Shown piece after piece: positions 1 to 7,861 of a stretch of DNA of 64,000 bases. The DNA lies in contig JANLPY010000380.1 in the NCBI GenBank assembly GCA_031367505.1, positions 1-64,000 on the forward strand, read 5' to 3'. The position numbers and the translations under genes are program-made. The stretch's first letter is position 1. Each line of letters starts with the position of its first letter. Source of the stretch: JAKFWF01 sp031367505 (GTDB taxonomy: Bacteria; Pseudomonadota; Alphaproteobacteria; Rhizobiales; Hyphomicrobiaceae). Under the pieces are notes generated by a model that saw only the letters and a list, made by a program, of their open reading frames with translations, was not told the origin of the DNA and did not search any database.

Positions 1-69
1 CGCCGGATGATTGCGGCCCAAGCCGATGAGCTCACCGCCGAGGTTTATCTAACTGCCGCCGTGGCATGA
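1..69 (+). CDS. Possible 3' end of an unidentified gene
   Basis: Frame 1 is open from the window edge to a TGA at 67-69 and encodes 22 residues rich in Ala and acidic or aliphatic residues. This is compatible with the helical C-terminus of a protein that starts outside the window. I do not recognise it. Only the uninterrupted frame and its plausible composition support it, so it may be chance. Confidence 0.25.
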   Translation, partial: RRMIAAQADELTAEVYLTAAVA

Positions 70-107
70 CCCTCCACAGCCAACGCGAACAGAGCCATAA
101 GAAATCA

Positions 108-458
108 TCACACCGCCCTCACATCCCGCTTGCCATCCTTCACCGCTAGCATCTTGATCTCGCGATCCGGGAACACGGCGGCCTCGAGGCCCTTGACCAT
201 TTCTTCGGCGCCGCCGAAGGGCGCGATCACCTCGACCACCCACAGGTTGTCGCCGCTCTTCCAGTCCTGCGGCCGCAGTTTCGAGGTGCCCTCGGCGAGC
301 CGCGTCGCCACCTCGTCCGACACCGTGCCCCAGAACACCACGCCGATCGGCTTTTCCTTATCGTAGAGCAACCGGAACTGCTTCAGGATCACCGGCGACA
401 TCACGAACCACTCCAGGTCCGAGATGAAGAACGACTTATGGATCGGCGATTGCGACAT
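108..458 (-). CDS. HlyC-type toxin-activating lysine-acyltransferase, 5'-truncated
   Basis: The 116-residue product matches the RTX toxin acyltransferase (HlyC/RtxC) family, which transfers a fatty acyl group from acyl-ACP to lysines of a protoxin. The family blocks SPIHKSF (His7, aligning with catalytic His23 of HlyC), QFRLLYD, DWKSGDNLW and VIAPFGG are present. The residue aligning with catalytic Asp92 of HlyC is Glu76. Homology continues upstream of the ATG (codons for KVWL precede it), but the frame then runs into the GGGGACAGTATAC repeat at 483 and a stop, and no Shine-Dalgarno precedes the ATG. The N-terminus therefore appears to have been lost at the edge of the adjacent transposon-like element. 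No toxin gene is nearby. It is either a decaying gene or expressed from the internal ATG. Confidence 0.6.
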   Translation of the reverse strand: MSQSPIHKSFFISDLEWFVMSPVILKQFRLLYDKEKPIGVVFWGTVSDEVATRLAEGTSKLRPQDWKSGDNLWVVEVIAPFGGAEEMVKGLEAAVFPDREIKMLAVKDGKRDVRAV

Positions 459-482
459 CAGCCAGACTTTAGTGCTTGGTAA

Positions 483-496
483 GGGGACAGTATACT
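483..496 (+). repeat. Left GGGGACAGTATACT repeat of the RAYT element
   Basis: This 13-bp core is identical to 1221-1233 and is the inverse complement of 1286-1298. It lies 25 bp upstream of the truncated HlyC-type ATG, on the opposite strand. Confidence 0.7.
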
Positions 497-554
497 AATA
501 AAATGTTCGCTTTTTGTTCTTGTAAAATTCACCAATTACCGATATGTTGGTGGA

Positions 555-1277
555 ATGCCTCGTTTACCCCGCATCGTAGTTCCAGGTCTGCCGCACCACG
601 TTACCCAACGCGGCAACCGGCGGCTGAAGACGTTTTTCAGCGACAACGATTACCAAACCTACCGGGGTTTGATGGCGCAGAGTTGCGAGGAGGCGAACGT
701 CGAGGTTCTTGCGTACTGCCTAATGCCGAACCATGTGCATCTGGTGCTTGTGCCGTCAAACGAAGACGGGTTGCGAGCAGCCGTCGCAGAAACGCACCGG
801 CTTTACGCGGCGCTGGTCAACCGGCGAGAGGGGTGGCGTGGACACCTGTGGCAGGAGAGGTTTCATTCGTGTCCGCTGCATGAAGATCATCTGCTCGCGA
901 CTGTGCGCTATGTCGAGCTAAACCCAGTGCGCGCGAGGCTGGTCGAAACGGCGAAGGAATGGCGTTGGTCAAGTGCGGCGGCGCATCTGTTGCGACGATC
1001 GGATGAACTGATACGCACTGAGCTTCCGGCAGCTTTGGAGAATGCGGGCTCTTGGGAGGAGTTCTTGGCAGCCGGAGTATCTGTTGAAGTGGCCGAACGC
1101 TTGCGGCAGCACCAGCAGACGGGCCGGCCGTTGGGCGATGAGGCATTTGTCGTTGCTCTGGAGAAATTGACTGCACGATCACTCCTACCAAAACCTGCAG
1201 GCCGCCCGCGCAATACGCGCGGGGACAGTATACCGAACTCCCAAGCACCATTGCCTTTGGCCGGGCCGGTGCGTTGA
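555..1277 (+). CDS. REP-associated tyrosine transposase (IS200-like, Y1 family)
   Basis: The 240-residue protein begins with the hallmark of the family (MPRLPRIVVPGLPHHVTQRG, residues 1-20). It carries the HUH metal-binding motif in MPNHVHLVLVP (about 58-68), then GHLWQERFHS and YVELNPVRA, whose Tyr is the expected DNA-attacking nucleophile. RAYTs nick single-stranded REP hairpins and are usually single-copy. The last codons read through one of the flanking repeats (RGDSIP). No strong Shine-Dalgarno precedes the ATG. The gene looks intact. Confidence 0.9.
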   Translation: MPRLPRIVVPGLPHHVTQRGNRRLKTFFSDNDYQTYRGLMAQSCEEANVEVLAYCLMPNHVHLVLVPSNEDGLRAAVAETHRLYAALVNRREGWRGHLWQERFHSCPLHEDHLLATVRYVELNPVRARLVETAKEWRWSSAAAHLLRRSDELIRTELPAALENAGSWEEFLAAGVSVEVAERLRQHQQTGRPLGDEAFVVALEKLTARSLLPKPAGRPRNTRGDSIPNSQAPLPLAGPVR

Positions 1278-1298
1278 GGAAATCGGTATACTGTCCCC
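1221..1298. repeat. Right inverted repeat pair of the RAYT element
   Basis: GGGGACAGTATAC (1221-1233) and its inverse complement (1286-1298) face each other across 52 bp, so the region can fold as a long hairpin typical of the REP sequences recognised by RAYT enzymes. The first arm and most of the loop lie inside the transposase 3' end. Confidence 0.7.
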
Positions 1299-1318
1299 TA
1301 TAGATTATGCGACAACGC

Positions 1319-1335
1319 GGGCTGTCATTCAGCCC
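1319..1335 (+). promoter_or_regulatory. Small hairpin in the dapD leader
   Basis: GGGCTG-TCATT-CAGCCC forms a 6-bp perfect stem ending 20 bp before the dapD ATG. It lacks a T-tract, so it is not a canonical terminator. Any role in dapD expression is inference. Confidence 0.3.
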
Positions 1336-1355
1336 CCGTCCCGAGGCACGCATCC

Positions 1356-2219
1356 ATGTCCAACGCCGATCTGCAAAAGACCATCGAGGCCGCCTGGGAG
1401 GCGCGCGACACCGTCAACACCCAGACCAAAGGTGCGGTGCGTGATGCAGTCAAAACCGCGCTCGATCTGCTCGACAGCGGCAAGGCGCGGGTCGCCGAGA
1501 AGGTCGCCGGCTCGGCCAAGGGGGAGTGGACGGTGCACCAATGGCTGAAGAAGGCCGTGCTACTGTCATTCCGGCTCGCAGATAACGTGCCGTTCGTCAC
1601 CTCGCTCGACACCGGCCATCAAGTGTTCGGCTACGACAAAGTACCGTTGAAATTCGCCGACTGGAACGCCGCCAAGTTCAAAGCCGCCGGCTTCCGTGCC
1701 GTGCCCGGCGCGGTCGTGCGCCACTCGGCCTACATCGCGCCAAACGTCGTGCTGATGCCGTCATTCGTCAACCTCGGCGCCTACGTCGATAGTGGCACCA
1801 TGGTCGACACCTGGGCGACGGTCGGCTCCTGCGCGCAGATCGGCAAGAACGTGCATCTGTCCGGCGGCGTCGGCATCGGCGGCGTGCTGGAGCCGTTGCA
1901 GGCCAACCCGACGATCATCGAGGACAACTGCTTCATCGGCGCGCGTTCCGAAGTGGTCGAAGGCGTGATCATCGGCGAAGGCTCGGTGCTGTCGATGGGC
2001 GTGTTCATCTCGGCCTCGACCAAGATCGTCGATCGCGCGACGGGCGAGATTCATATCGGTCGCGTGCCGCCGTACTCGGTCGTGGTGTCGGGCAATCTGC
2101 CGGGGAAAAATCTGCCCGGCGAAAATTGGGGCCCATCGCTGTATTGCGCGGTGATTGTGAAAACGGTCGATGCGCAAACACGTTCGAAAACCGGCATCAA
2201 CGAGCTGCTGCGGGATTGA
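1356..2219 (+). CDS. dapD: 2,3,4,5-tetrahydropyridine-2,6-dicarboxylate N-succinyltransferase
   Basis: DapD succinylates tetrahydrodipicolinate in the succinylase branch of lysine and meso-diaminopimelate synthesis. The 287-residue product is close to the usual length. It has the N-terminal helical domain, then a left-handed beta-helix of hexapeptide repeats (about 105-240, for example NVVLMPSFVNLGAYVDSGTM and GVGIGGVLEP) and the acyl-CoA end VVSGNLPGKNLPG. The family motif DTWATVGSCAQIGKNVHLSG is intact. The RAYT element lies immediately upstream, so the native promoter may be altered; no dapE follows here. Confidence 0.97.
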   Translation: MSNADLQKTIEAAWEARDTVNTQTKGAVRDAVKTALDLLDSGKARVAEKVAGSAKGEWTVHQWLKKAVLLSFRLADNVPFVTSLDTGHQVFGYDKVPLKFADWNAAKFKAAGFRAVPGAVVRHSAYIAPNVVLMPSFVNLGAYVDSGTMVDTWATVGSCAQIGKNVHLSGGVGIGGVLEPLQANPTIIEDNCFIGARSEVVEGVIIGEGSVLSMGVFISASTKIVDRATGEIHIGRVPPYSVVVSGNLPGKNLPGENWGPSLYCAVIVKTVDAQTRSKTGINELLRD

Positions 2220-2237
2220 GCAAAGGCGACACCGCAA

Positions 2238-3008
2238 ATGTACCGCACGCTCGATGCCGCAAAGATCATTCAGTCGCTCGATCAATTGACGCGGCGCATC
2301 ACGGAGCGGTTTCCTGGTGCTGGCCTGGCGGGCGTTTCAACCGAGCTATCGGCTATTGCCGCCACCACTAGCGCGCGCGCGGCCGATATCGCGAAGCCCG
2401 CGATTTTTCGCCGGGCGTTCGTGGTCATGGTTTTCCTCGCTGGGATCGCGCTGCTGGGCTACGTCGGCTTCCTGATCTTGTCGAAAACCAAGGCGTCCGA
2501 CGATCTGTTCGGCACCATCCAAGGCATCGATGCGGCCTTCAATATTGTGGTGCTGACGGGGGCCACGCTGTTTTTCATGTTTAGCCTGGAGGAGCGGGGT
2601 AAACGCCGGCGCGCACTGAAGGCGTTGCATGAGTTGCGCTCGATCGTGCACGTGATCGACATGCACCAACTGACCAAGGATCCGAGTTCAGCGGCAAGTG
2701 TCAGTGAGGCGACCCCATCATCGCCCAAGCGCACGCTGACGCCGTTCGAGCTGACCCGCTATCTCGATTATTGCTCGGAAATGTTGTCGCTGACGGCGAA
2801 GGTCGCCGTGCTGTACGCGCAGAGCTTCCCCGATCCGGTCGTCACCGAAACGGTCAATGATATCGAGCGGACGGCGGGAAGCCTCAGTCAGAAGATCTGG
2901 CAGAAGATCATGATCATCGAGGCCGATGGCCGGCACGCCGAGATGATGGCGCTGTTGGCCGCGAGCTCGATCGTCAAGCCTGCGGTGACGAAACCAGCGG
3001 GAGCATAG
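2238..3008 (+). CDS. Hypothetical two-TM membrane protein
   Basis: The 256-residue protein has no assigned function that I recognise. Two hydrophobic segments are visible, about residues 59-82 (FRRAFVVMVFLAGIALLGYV) and 101-118 (AAFNIVVLTGATLFFMF). They are followed by a basic cytoplasmic stretch (EERGKRRRALKALHEL) and a helical C-terminal half. The layout suggests an inner-membrane protein with a cytosolic helical domain. It starts 18 bp after dapD and may be cotranscribed. It ends convergently, 2 bp from the thermonuclease gene. Confidence 0.8.
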   Translation: MYRTLDAAKIIQSLDQLTRRITERFPGAGLAGVSTELSAIAATTSARAADIAKPAIFRRAFVVMVFLAGIALLGYVGFLILSKTKASDDLFGTIQGIDAAFNIVVLTGATLFFMFSLEERGKRRRALKALHELRSIVHVIDMHQLTKDPSSAASVSEATPSSPKRTLTPFELTRYLDYCSEMLSLTAKVAVLYAQSFPDPVVTETVNDIERTAGSLSQKIWQKIMIIEADGRHAEMMALLAASSIVKPAVTKPAGA

Positions 3009-3010
3009 GG

Positions 3011-3745
3011 CTAGCGCGTCAGCGCCGATCGCCAGCCGGCTTGTTGCGCTTCGGTTTCGGAGCAGAACCAGCGCTTGCCTTTGGGGGCGCCGCGGGTGTC
3101 GTCATCCATGCGAACCTTCTCGTACCACGGGCTCCAAGGCATGTGATAGATGCGGCCGGCGTTGGTGACGTTGCCCTTGATCGAGCAGTCATTCGGCGTC
3201 TGCACCTCAGCCGTCGCCCAGGCCCGCGCGCGATAGTCCCATGCCGGCGTCGCCTCACCTTGCCAAATGCCGGCATGTGCTGCTTTCGCTTCGGCCTCCT
3301 GCGGAAGGTAAGCTTTCGAGTAGCGCACGAATGCCCACGCATAACCCGTGCGGACCATTTCGGCGTTGAGATTTGTGTTGCCCGCAAAACACCGGCCGAG
3401 GGTGCGGCGATACTTATCAAGCCCCAGATCCTCGCAAACCACGGGCTGATGATTAATCAACTTGATCAGTTGCTGGGTGGCTGCCTCGCCGCAGCGCCAT
3501 TGACCGGAGGTGTGGAGGTTGCACGCCTGGGTTGTCTCCGGGGCGTCGATACCTTCCAAGCGAATGCGGACGTCACCAAGGATAATCGAATCGCCGTCTA
3601 TGACGCGCAATATCCCTGCAACAACGGGCTGATTGCTCGCCTTTGTTTTCTCGCCATTGAATGCAATCAGGGGGAAAACGAGCAGTCCCGCAATAGCCAG
3701 GCCCGCAAGTTGACGCGCTACTAGGCGTTTGACAGATTCACGCAT
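3011..3745 (-). CDS. Thermonuclease-family protein (SNase fold) with sunset-like C-terminal domain
   Basis: I chose the ATG at 3745 because it gives a basic N-terminus and a membrane anchor or signal (RQLAGLAIAGLLVFPLIAF); the longer frame upstream lacks family character. The 244-residue product contains the staphylococcal nuclease core. IRLEGIDAPE supplies the Arg, Asp and Glu of the active site, and DKYRRTLGRC the second catalytic Arg. NAEMVRTGYAWAF and the KAAHAGIWQG end of the fold follow. The tail (CSIKGNVTNAGRIYHMPWSP to RWFCSETEAQQAGWR) matches the sunset domain often fused to such nucleases. It probably acts in the periplasm on nucleic acid; the substrate is not shown. Confidence 0.88.
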   Translation of the reverse strand: MRESVKRLVARQLAGLAIAGLLVFPLIAFNGEKTKASNQPVVAGILRVIDGDSIILGDVRIRLEGIDAPETTQACNLHTSGQWRCGEAATQQLIKLINHQPVVCEDLGLDKYRRTLGRCFAGNTNLNAEMVRTGYAWAFVRYSKAYLPQEAEAKAAHAGIWQGEATPAWDYRARAWATAEVQTPNDCSIKGNVTNAGRIYHMPWSPWYEKVRMDDDTRGAPKGKRWFCSETEAQQAGWRSALTR

Positions 3746-3899
3746 AGGTTGAATTTGTCTGATTCGATTGTCAGCAGCGAGACCGAATCGCGACGCTTTC
3801 CACCGCTTTCGTGACCAACTCGTGGCGATCGTTGTAGATGCGCACCAGTCGTCCGTGGCTGATTGGCCGCGAAGGCCGGCCGTGCCACGAAATCCGCGC

Positions 3900-4883
3900 T
3901 TATTTCTCGGGGATGTCGCGTAGGTTGCGCTCGGCGAACTGAATGACGAATCCGGTCGTGCCGAGCTGTCGCAAGACACTGGCGCGCTTAGCGGCATCGC
4001 TCAGGTATTCGACCACGAATACGGGGCGCCCATCGGCTGTCATGCGGTTCAGTTCGACGAGTGAGGCCTTGACGCTGCCTGGATCATTGGGCTGCTCACT
4101 TGCAACTGCGCCGTAAAACAAGTCTTCCTTGGCAACGGCGTCGAGGCTGTGTCGATAATCCGGCGACTGAAGAAGTTCCTCGCCGTTTTGCGCGACCACC
4201 AGGAAGTTCGTCCGCCGGCGCTTGGCATAAGACGAGATCCTGCCGACGAATGCCACCATTTCGGCTTGCGCACTCGGGTTCTCGGTCTTCCATTCGTCGA
4301 AGGCATCCACCCGATCGAGGTAGACCCCATCGAACCCCGCTTCGAGGATGCGATCTAGGTAGGGCCGTCTCGACGGGTGCAACAACTCCAAGAGGCGGTC
4401 CAAGAACGAGACGGACGGGCGCACGATGATTTTTTGCCAACCGGACCGCCAGAAGCGGACATTGTAGTTGCCCTTCCACTCAGGGTTCTCATGTCCGAGC
4501 CACGCCGGTCTTCCGGTCAATCCACGTTCGGGCCAATAGTAACGGTAGTTTTCCGCTTCGCCGATCGACAGGTAGGCGAGCACGATGCGCTTCGATCCGT
4601 CGGCACGCGTGCGCAGGCGATTGATCTCGTCAGGCTTGAGTACGCGTGCCTCTGACCCATCGCGCGAATAGTCGACGACAAGCAGATCGGTGCCGTCCGC
4701 GATCGATTGAAGCCCGAGATTTTGCAGCTGGTAGCCCCAGGAGCGCACACCGTTCAAGTCCGGTCCCACGCGGGGTTCGAGGGTCAAACGCTCAACCGGC
4801 AGTTGACCTGCCGCAGTCAGTGCCAACGCAATGACGGCCACCACCAGCCAGCGTGTCAGGTCGCGTGTTCGCTTCGATTTCAT
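3900..4883 (-). CDS. Putative glycoside hydrolase, MJ1477/TM1410 (GH114-like) family
   Basis: The 327-residue protein has an N-terminal signal or anchor (WLVVAVIALALTAAG, about 12-26), then a TIM-barrel domain. Family blocks are RSWGYQLQN, DLLVVDYSRDG, VLAYLSIGEAENYRYYW, GFDGVYLDRVDAFDEW and LVVAQNGEELL. Characterised relatives include endo-alpha-1,4-polygalactosaminidases that act on galactosamine-containing exopolysaccharide. Acidic residues at the strand ends (DYS, EAE, YLDRVD) fit catalysis, but the substrate here is unknown. It is likely periplasmic. A 154-bp spacer with no recognised gene separates it from the nuclease gene. Confidence 0.85.
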   Translation of the reverse strand: MKSKRTRDLTRWLVVAVIALALTAAGQLPVERLTLEPRVGPDLNGVRSWGYQLQNLGLQSIADGTDLLVVDYSRDGSEARVLKPDEINRLRTRADGSKRIVLAYLSIGEAENYRYYWPERGLTGRPAWLGHENPEWKGNYNVRFWRSGWQKIIVRPSVSFLDRLLELLHPSRRPYLDRILEAGFDGVYLDRVDAFDEWKTENPSAQAEMVAFVGRISSYAKRRRTNFLVVAQNGEELLQSPDYRHSLDAVAKEDLFYGAVASEQPNDPGSVKASLVELNRMTADGRPVFVVEYLSDAAKRASVLRQLGTTGFVIQFAERNLRDIPEK

Positions 4884-4964
4884 CGCGTGCTATATGGAAC
4901 TGGAATGCGGCAATACCTATGTCGGTCGTGCGGATAAATTACTCAATCGAGCGGATCCTATCAC

Positions 4965-6005
4965 ATGAGCGAACCCGGAGTAATTGTGACACCCGACGTC
5001 GAAACCGGCACTTTGCGGGCGGCGCGCGCGTGGTTGTTGCGCGATGGCCACGTGGCGTTGGCAACGGTGATCGATACGTGGGGCTCTGCTCCAGTGCCAG
5101 TGGGTGGCCAGATGGCAATCGCAGCCGATGGCTCGTTCCAGGGGTCGGTCTCGGGCGGCTGTATCGAGGGTGAGATCATCACCGAGGCTGGCGAAGTATT
5201 GGAAGCAAAAGCACCGCGCACATTGGAGTTCGGCGTGGCCGATGAAACCGCCTGGACCGTTGGCTTGCCATGCGGTGGCAAGGTCCGCGTCTTCATCGAA
5301 CGGCTCGACAAGGATAGCGGCGGGCTGGCGTTCATCGATCAGGCAATCGGCGCGACATCCACGCGCACTGGAATGATCGTGCGCACCCGAATGTCAGATG
5401 GCCAACGGCAAGTGTTCGAGCGCGGCAAACCTGACGTGCCCGCACAAATCGAATCGCGCTTTCGCTCTGGCAAGAGTGCGATTGAGGCGACGGCGGACGG
5501 CGAATTTTTCGTCCAGGCCCTGGTGCCTCCAGCACGAATTCTGATTGTTGGCGCGACGCATATCGCCCAAATCGCCACTCAGATCGCCAAGCTGATCGGC
5601 TACGAAGTGTTGATCGTCGATCCGCGCACGGCCTTCGCGTCGGCTGACCGGTTTCCCGACGTAACAGTGCACGCCGAGTGGCCGCAAGACGTCATTCCCC
5701 GCCTTGGCCTGGACCCGTACACGGCGGTCGTGGTTCTCGCCCACGTCGCACATATCGATGACGAGGCGTTGAAGCTCGCTTTGCGATCGGACTGCCTTTA
5801 CGTCGGCGCGCTGGGTAGTTCGCGCAATCACGCGAAACGCACCGAACGCTTGACCGAGGCTGGCTTCAGCGCGGTTGAAATTGCGCGCATCAAATGCCCG
5901 ATCGGGTTGGATATCGGTGCTCAAACACCGGCCGAGATCGCCGTCTCCGTCATGGCCGAGGTGATCGGCGCTGTACGCGGGCCGAAACCAAAAAAGGTGG
6001 CTTGA
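4965..6005 (+). CDS. XdhC/CoxI family molybdoenzyme maturation protein
   Basis: The 346-residue protein has the two family domains. The N-terminal XdhC/CoxI domain (WGSAPVPVGGQMAI at about 40-53, SVSGGCIEGE at about 62-71) is followed by a C-terminal Rossmann domain (ILIVGATHIAQIA, about 192-204; YVGALGSSRNHAKR, about 279-292). XdhC proteins bind molybdenum cofactor and help sulfurate and insert it into xanthine dehydrogenase or CO dehydrogenase-type hydroxylases. The MocA-like gene follows within 10 bp, forming a cofactor pair, but no hydroxylase subunits are in the window. Confidence 0.9.
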   Translation: MSEPGVIVTPDVETGTLRAARAWLLRDGHVALATVIDTWGSAPVPVGGQMAIAADGSFQGSVSGGCIEGEIITEAGEVLEAKAPRTLEFGVADETAWTVGLPCGGKVRVFIERLDKDSGGLAFIDQAIGATSTRTGMIVRTRMSDGQRQVFERGKPDVPAQIESRFRSGKSAIEATADGEFFVQALVPPARILIVGATHIAQIATQIAKLIGYEVLIVDPRTAFASADRFPDVTVHAEWPQDVIPRLGLDPYTAVVVLAHVAHIDDEALKLALRSDCLYVGALGSSRNHAKRTERLTEAGFSAVEIARIKCPIGLDIGAQTPAEIAVSVMAEVIGAVRGPKPKKVA

Positions 6006-6015
6006 GGTTGCGTTG

Positions 6016-6639
6016 ATGGATCAAGCGCCGCTGATTGCCGCGATCGTCCTTGCCGCCGGGTCATCGACGCGGTTCGGCGTGGCCAATAAACTGCTCGCTG
6101 AAATTGACGGCAAGCCTTTGGTCATTCGCGTGATCGACGCGATCGCGGCGGGCGGGATTGACCGCATCGTTGTCGTAACCGGTCACGAGGCTGACCGCGT
6201 GGCGGCGGTTGTCGCGGGGCACAATTGCCGTACGGTCTTCAACGAGCAGTACGCACAGGGGATGGGAACATCGGTTGCGTGTGGCGTGTCGGCGCTCGAC
6301 GAAATGATCGATGGAGCGCTGATCGCGCAGGGCGACATGCCGGAGGTTGATGCGACGCTGATCGCGCGCCTATGCCAACGCTTCGCCGAGGCGGGTGGCA
6401 ATGGCCTTGTTTATCCCGTGCTCGACGATGGCCGGCAAGGTAACCCCGTCATCTGGCCGCGCCGGCTCTTTACCGCGCTTGGCAACCTGCAAGGTGACAA
6501 GGGCGCGAAAGGACTGATCAACGCCGAGGGCACAGCGGCGGTTCGCGTGGCGGTCGCCGGAATGGCTGCCGCAACGGACATCGATACGCCCGAGGAACTC
6601 GCCGCTTACGAAGCCGCTCGCACCAGCCAGCCGCGGTAG
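6016..6639 (+). CDS. MocA/MobA-like nucleotidyltransferase (molybdenum cofactor modification)
   Basis: The 207-residue protein has the NTP-transferase signature LAAGSSTRFG followed by NKLL near the N-terminus, a central IDGALIAQGDMP that binds metal and nucleotide, and GRQGNPVIWPR. It resembles CTP:molybdopterin cytidylyltransferase (MocA). I take the ATG at 6016 rather than the TTG at 6013. With the preceding XdhC gene it forms a two-gene unit for maturing Mo-hydroxylases. Its 3' end overlaps, on the opposite strand, a small DUF4166-like remnant. Confidence 0.88.
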   Translation: MDQAPLIAAIVLAAGSSTRFGVANKLLAEIDGKPLVIRVIDAIAAGGIDRIVVVTGHEADRVAAVVAGHNCRTVFNEQYAQGMGTSVACGVSALDEMIDGALIAQGDMPEVDATLIARLCQRFAEAGGNGLVYPVLDDGRQGNPVIWPRRLFTALGNLQGDKGAKGLINAEGTAAVRVAVAGMAAATDIDTPEELAAYEAARTSQPR

Positions 6640-6722
6640 TGCACGAGCAATCCGAACGCCGGGCCAAACGCCGGGATCGTCGCCTCAACGTCGAATGTGT
6701 ACCGGCGATAGAGCGGCATCAT
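6606..6722 (-). pseudogene. Remnant resembling a DUF4166 domain
   Basis: A 38-codon frame starts in ATGA overlap with the stop of the saccharopine dehydrogenase-like gene. It reads MPLYRR, then YTFDVEATIPAFGPAFG and LLVHYRGWLV. By memory of the family, the first part looks like the beginning of DUF4166 and the second like its end. DUF4166 is commonly fused C-terminally to this dehydrogenase type and is about 170 residues, so the domain seems to have collapsed by an internal deletion plus frame change. It runs antisense into the last 34 bp of the MocA-like gene. A chance match is possible. Confidence 0.4.
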
Positions 6723-7861
6723 GTGACGCTCATTTCAATTGCGAGATCCGATAATTCGCGCTGGATTTCCTCCAACGTCACCAAGCCGGCACAGGCACGC
6801 GCTCCACGTTCTGCGGTCTGGTTGCGGGCCAGTTTCTTCGCCAGGATGACCGCCGGTGTCGTCGGGATATAGGGGCCATCGCCGCGTGCGGCGATCATGT
6901 GCCAGCTGATCGTTTTGGCTGCGCCCGTATGATCGACGCCATCCAGTGTCACGAACATCCCACCCACATCCGTGCCGAGAAAACCGAGCATGCGTTTGAC
7001 GGCAAGCAGAGGTTTGGCAAGCTGGCCGGGTGCCGGCAGCAGTCCCCAGCGGCTGGGCCAAGACAGTGCCCAAATGCCCAGATGGAACAGCGAAACGTCG
7101 ACGCCGGCCTTGAACTCGATTGTTCGCAGGCTCGGATAGCGCGCGGCAAACAACACCAGATCCGGGACATTGCAATAGCCCATCCAACGTCCGCCGATTG
7201 CCGGAAAACGATACCGCGATAGACCCTGCCAGCCATGCACTGTGCGCCATCGGCCATCGCGCTTCATTTGGAAGGGTTTGCCGATCGCACCGAGTATCGA
7301 TGCCGTTGTTGCTGGCCCCGGATCGAAGCTGTTACCCGGCGAGATGCCATGATGCATCGCGGTGAGCCGTGCAAACTCTGGTGCGTAATGATCGAGTATG
7401 GCGCCTGAGATCCCCGGTACGGTGCTGGCGCCACTGACGACGAGTAAGCCGCGATTTTTTGCCGTGACGTCGAGATCTGAGTCTTTGACAATCCCGGACA
7501 CGAAATCGCTCGCGTCGGCGAGGTCGATATAGTGCGCGCCGATTTCGATCGCCGCGCGCGCCAGCGCGTAGTCTTGGGTTTGGAACGGGCCGGACGCGTT
7601 GATTACGATCGTAGGGGCGAGGGATCGGAGTGTCGCGGAATTAGGCGAGGTCGCGTTAACGACGGCAGCGGTGATAGTGGCAGCGGTGATAGTGGTTCGG
7701 CCCGTTTGCTGCAATTTAACCGCAGCGGCCTGCGCATGGGCCAGCGAGCGTCCGGCAATGATGATATCGAACTCGGCTTCACGCGCCAGTCGTTCGGCGA
7801 CTAGTGTGCCAAATGCGCCGTAACCCCCGACGATCAGAATACGCGGACGCGTTTGGGTCAT
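6719..7861 (-). CDS. Saccharopine dehydrogenase-like NAD(P)-binding oxidoreductase
   Basis: The 380-residue protein has an N-terminal Rossmann motif (ILIVGGYGAFGTLVAERLAR, about 8-27), then IIIAGRS and VINASGPFQTQDYALARAA typical of the saccharopine dehydrogenase/trans-acting enoyl reductase superfamily. GAHYIDLADASDFVSGI and GASTVPGISGAIL follow. The substrate cannot be told from sequence. The alpha/beta hydrolase gene upstream overlaps it by 4 bp (ATGA), indicating translational coupling. A 15-bp in-frame tandem duplication gives the internal repeat TITAATITAA. Relatives often carry a C-terminal DUF4166 domain; here only a fragment follows the stop. Confidence 0.85.
   Translation of the reverse strand: MTQTRPRILIVGGYGAFGTLVAERLAREAEFDIIIAGRSLAHAQAAAVKLQQTGRTTITAATITAAVVNATSPNSATLRSLAPTIVINASGPFQTQDYALARAAIEIGAHYIDLADASDFVSGIVKDSDLDVTAKNRGLLVVSGASTVPGISGAILDHYAPEFARLTAMHHGISPGNSFDPGPATTASILGAIGKPFQMKRDGRWRTVHGWQGLSRYRFPAIGGRWMGYCNVPDLVLFAARYPSLRTIEFKAGVDVSLFHLGIWALSWPSRWGLLPAPGQLAKPLLAVKRMLGFLGTDVGGMFVTLDGVDHTGAAKTISWHMIAARGDGPYIPTTPAVILAKKLARNQTAERGARACAGLVTLEEIQRELSDLAIEMSVT
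7666..7695. repeat. Exact 15-bp tandem duplication inside a coding region
   Basis: CAGCGGTGATAGTGG is present twice in direct succession (7666-7680 and 7681-7695). It adds five residues in frame to the oxidoreductase. Position and phase suggest replication slippage. Confidence 0.85.

Larger units (their letters stand above)
483..1299. mobile_element. RAYT/REP-type element carrying an IS200-like Y1 transposase
   Basis: The motif GGGGACAGTATAC occurs at 483-495 and 1221-1233, and its inverse GTATACTGTCCCC at 1286-1298. These copies bracket a single REP-associated tyrosine transposase gene. The 1221/1286 pair forms an inverted repeat separated by 52 bp, as in REP/BIME units. The left boundary coincides with the point where the HlyC-type frame breaks; the right boundary lies 57 bp before dapD. 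The exact ends and any target-site duplication are not clear. Confidence 0.65.

Noticed and set aside
817..1353. Minus-strand ORF of 178 codons across the transposase gene
   Set aside because: It is a shadow of the transposase frame and of the flanking repeat, with no recognisable protein features.
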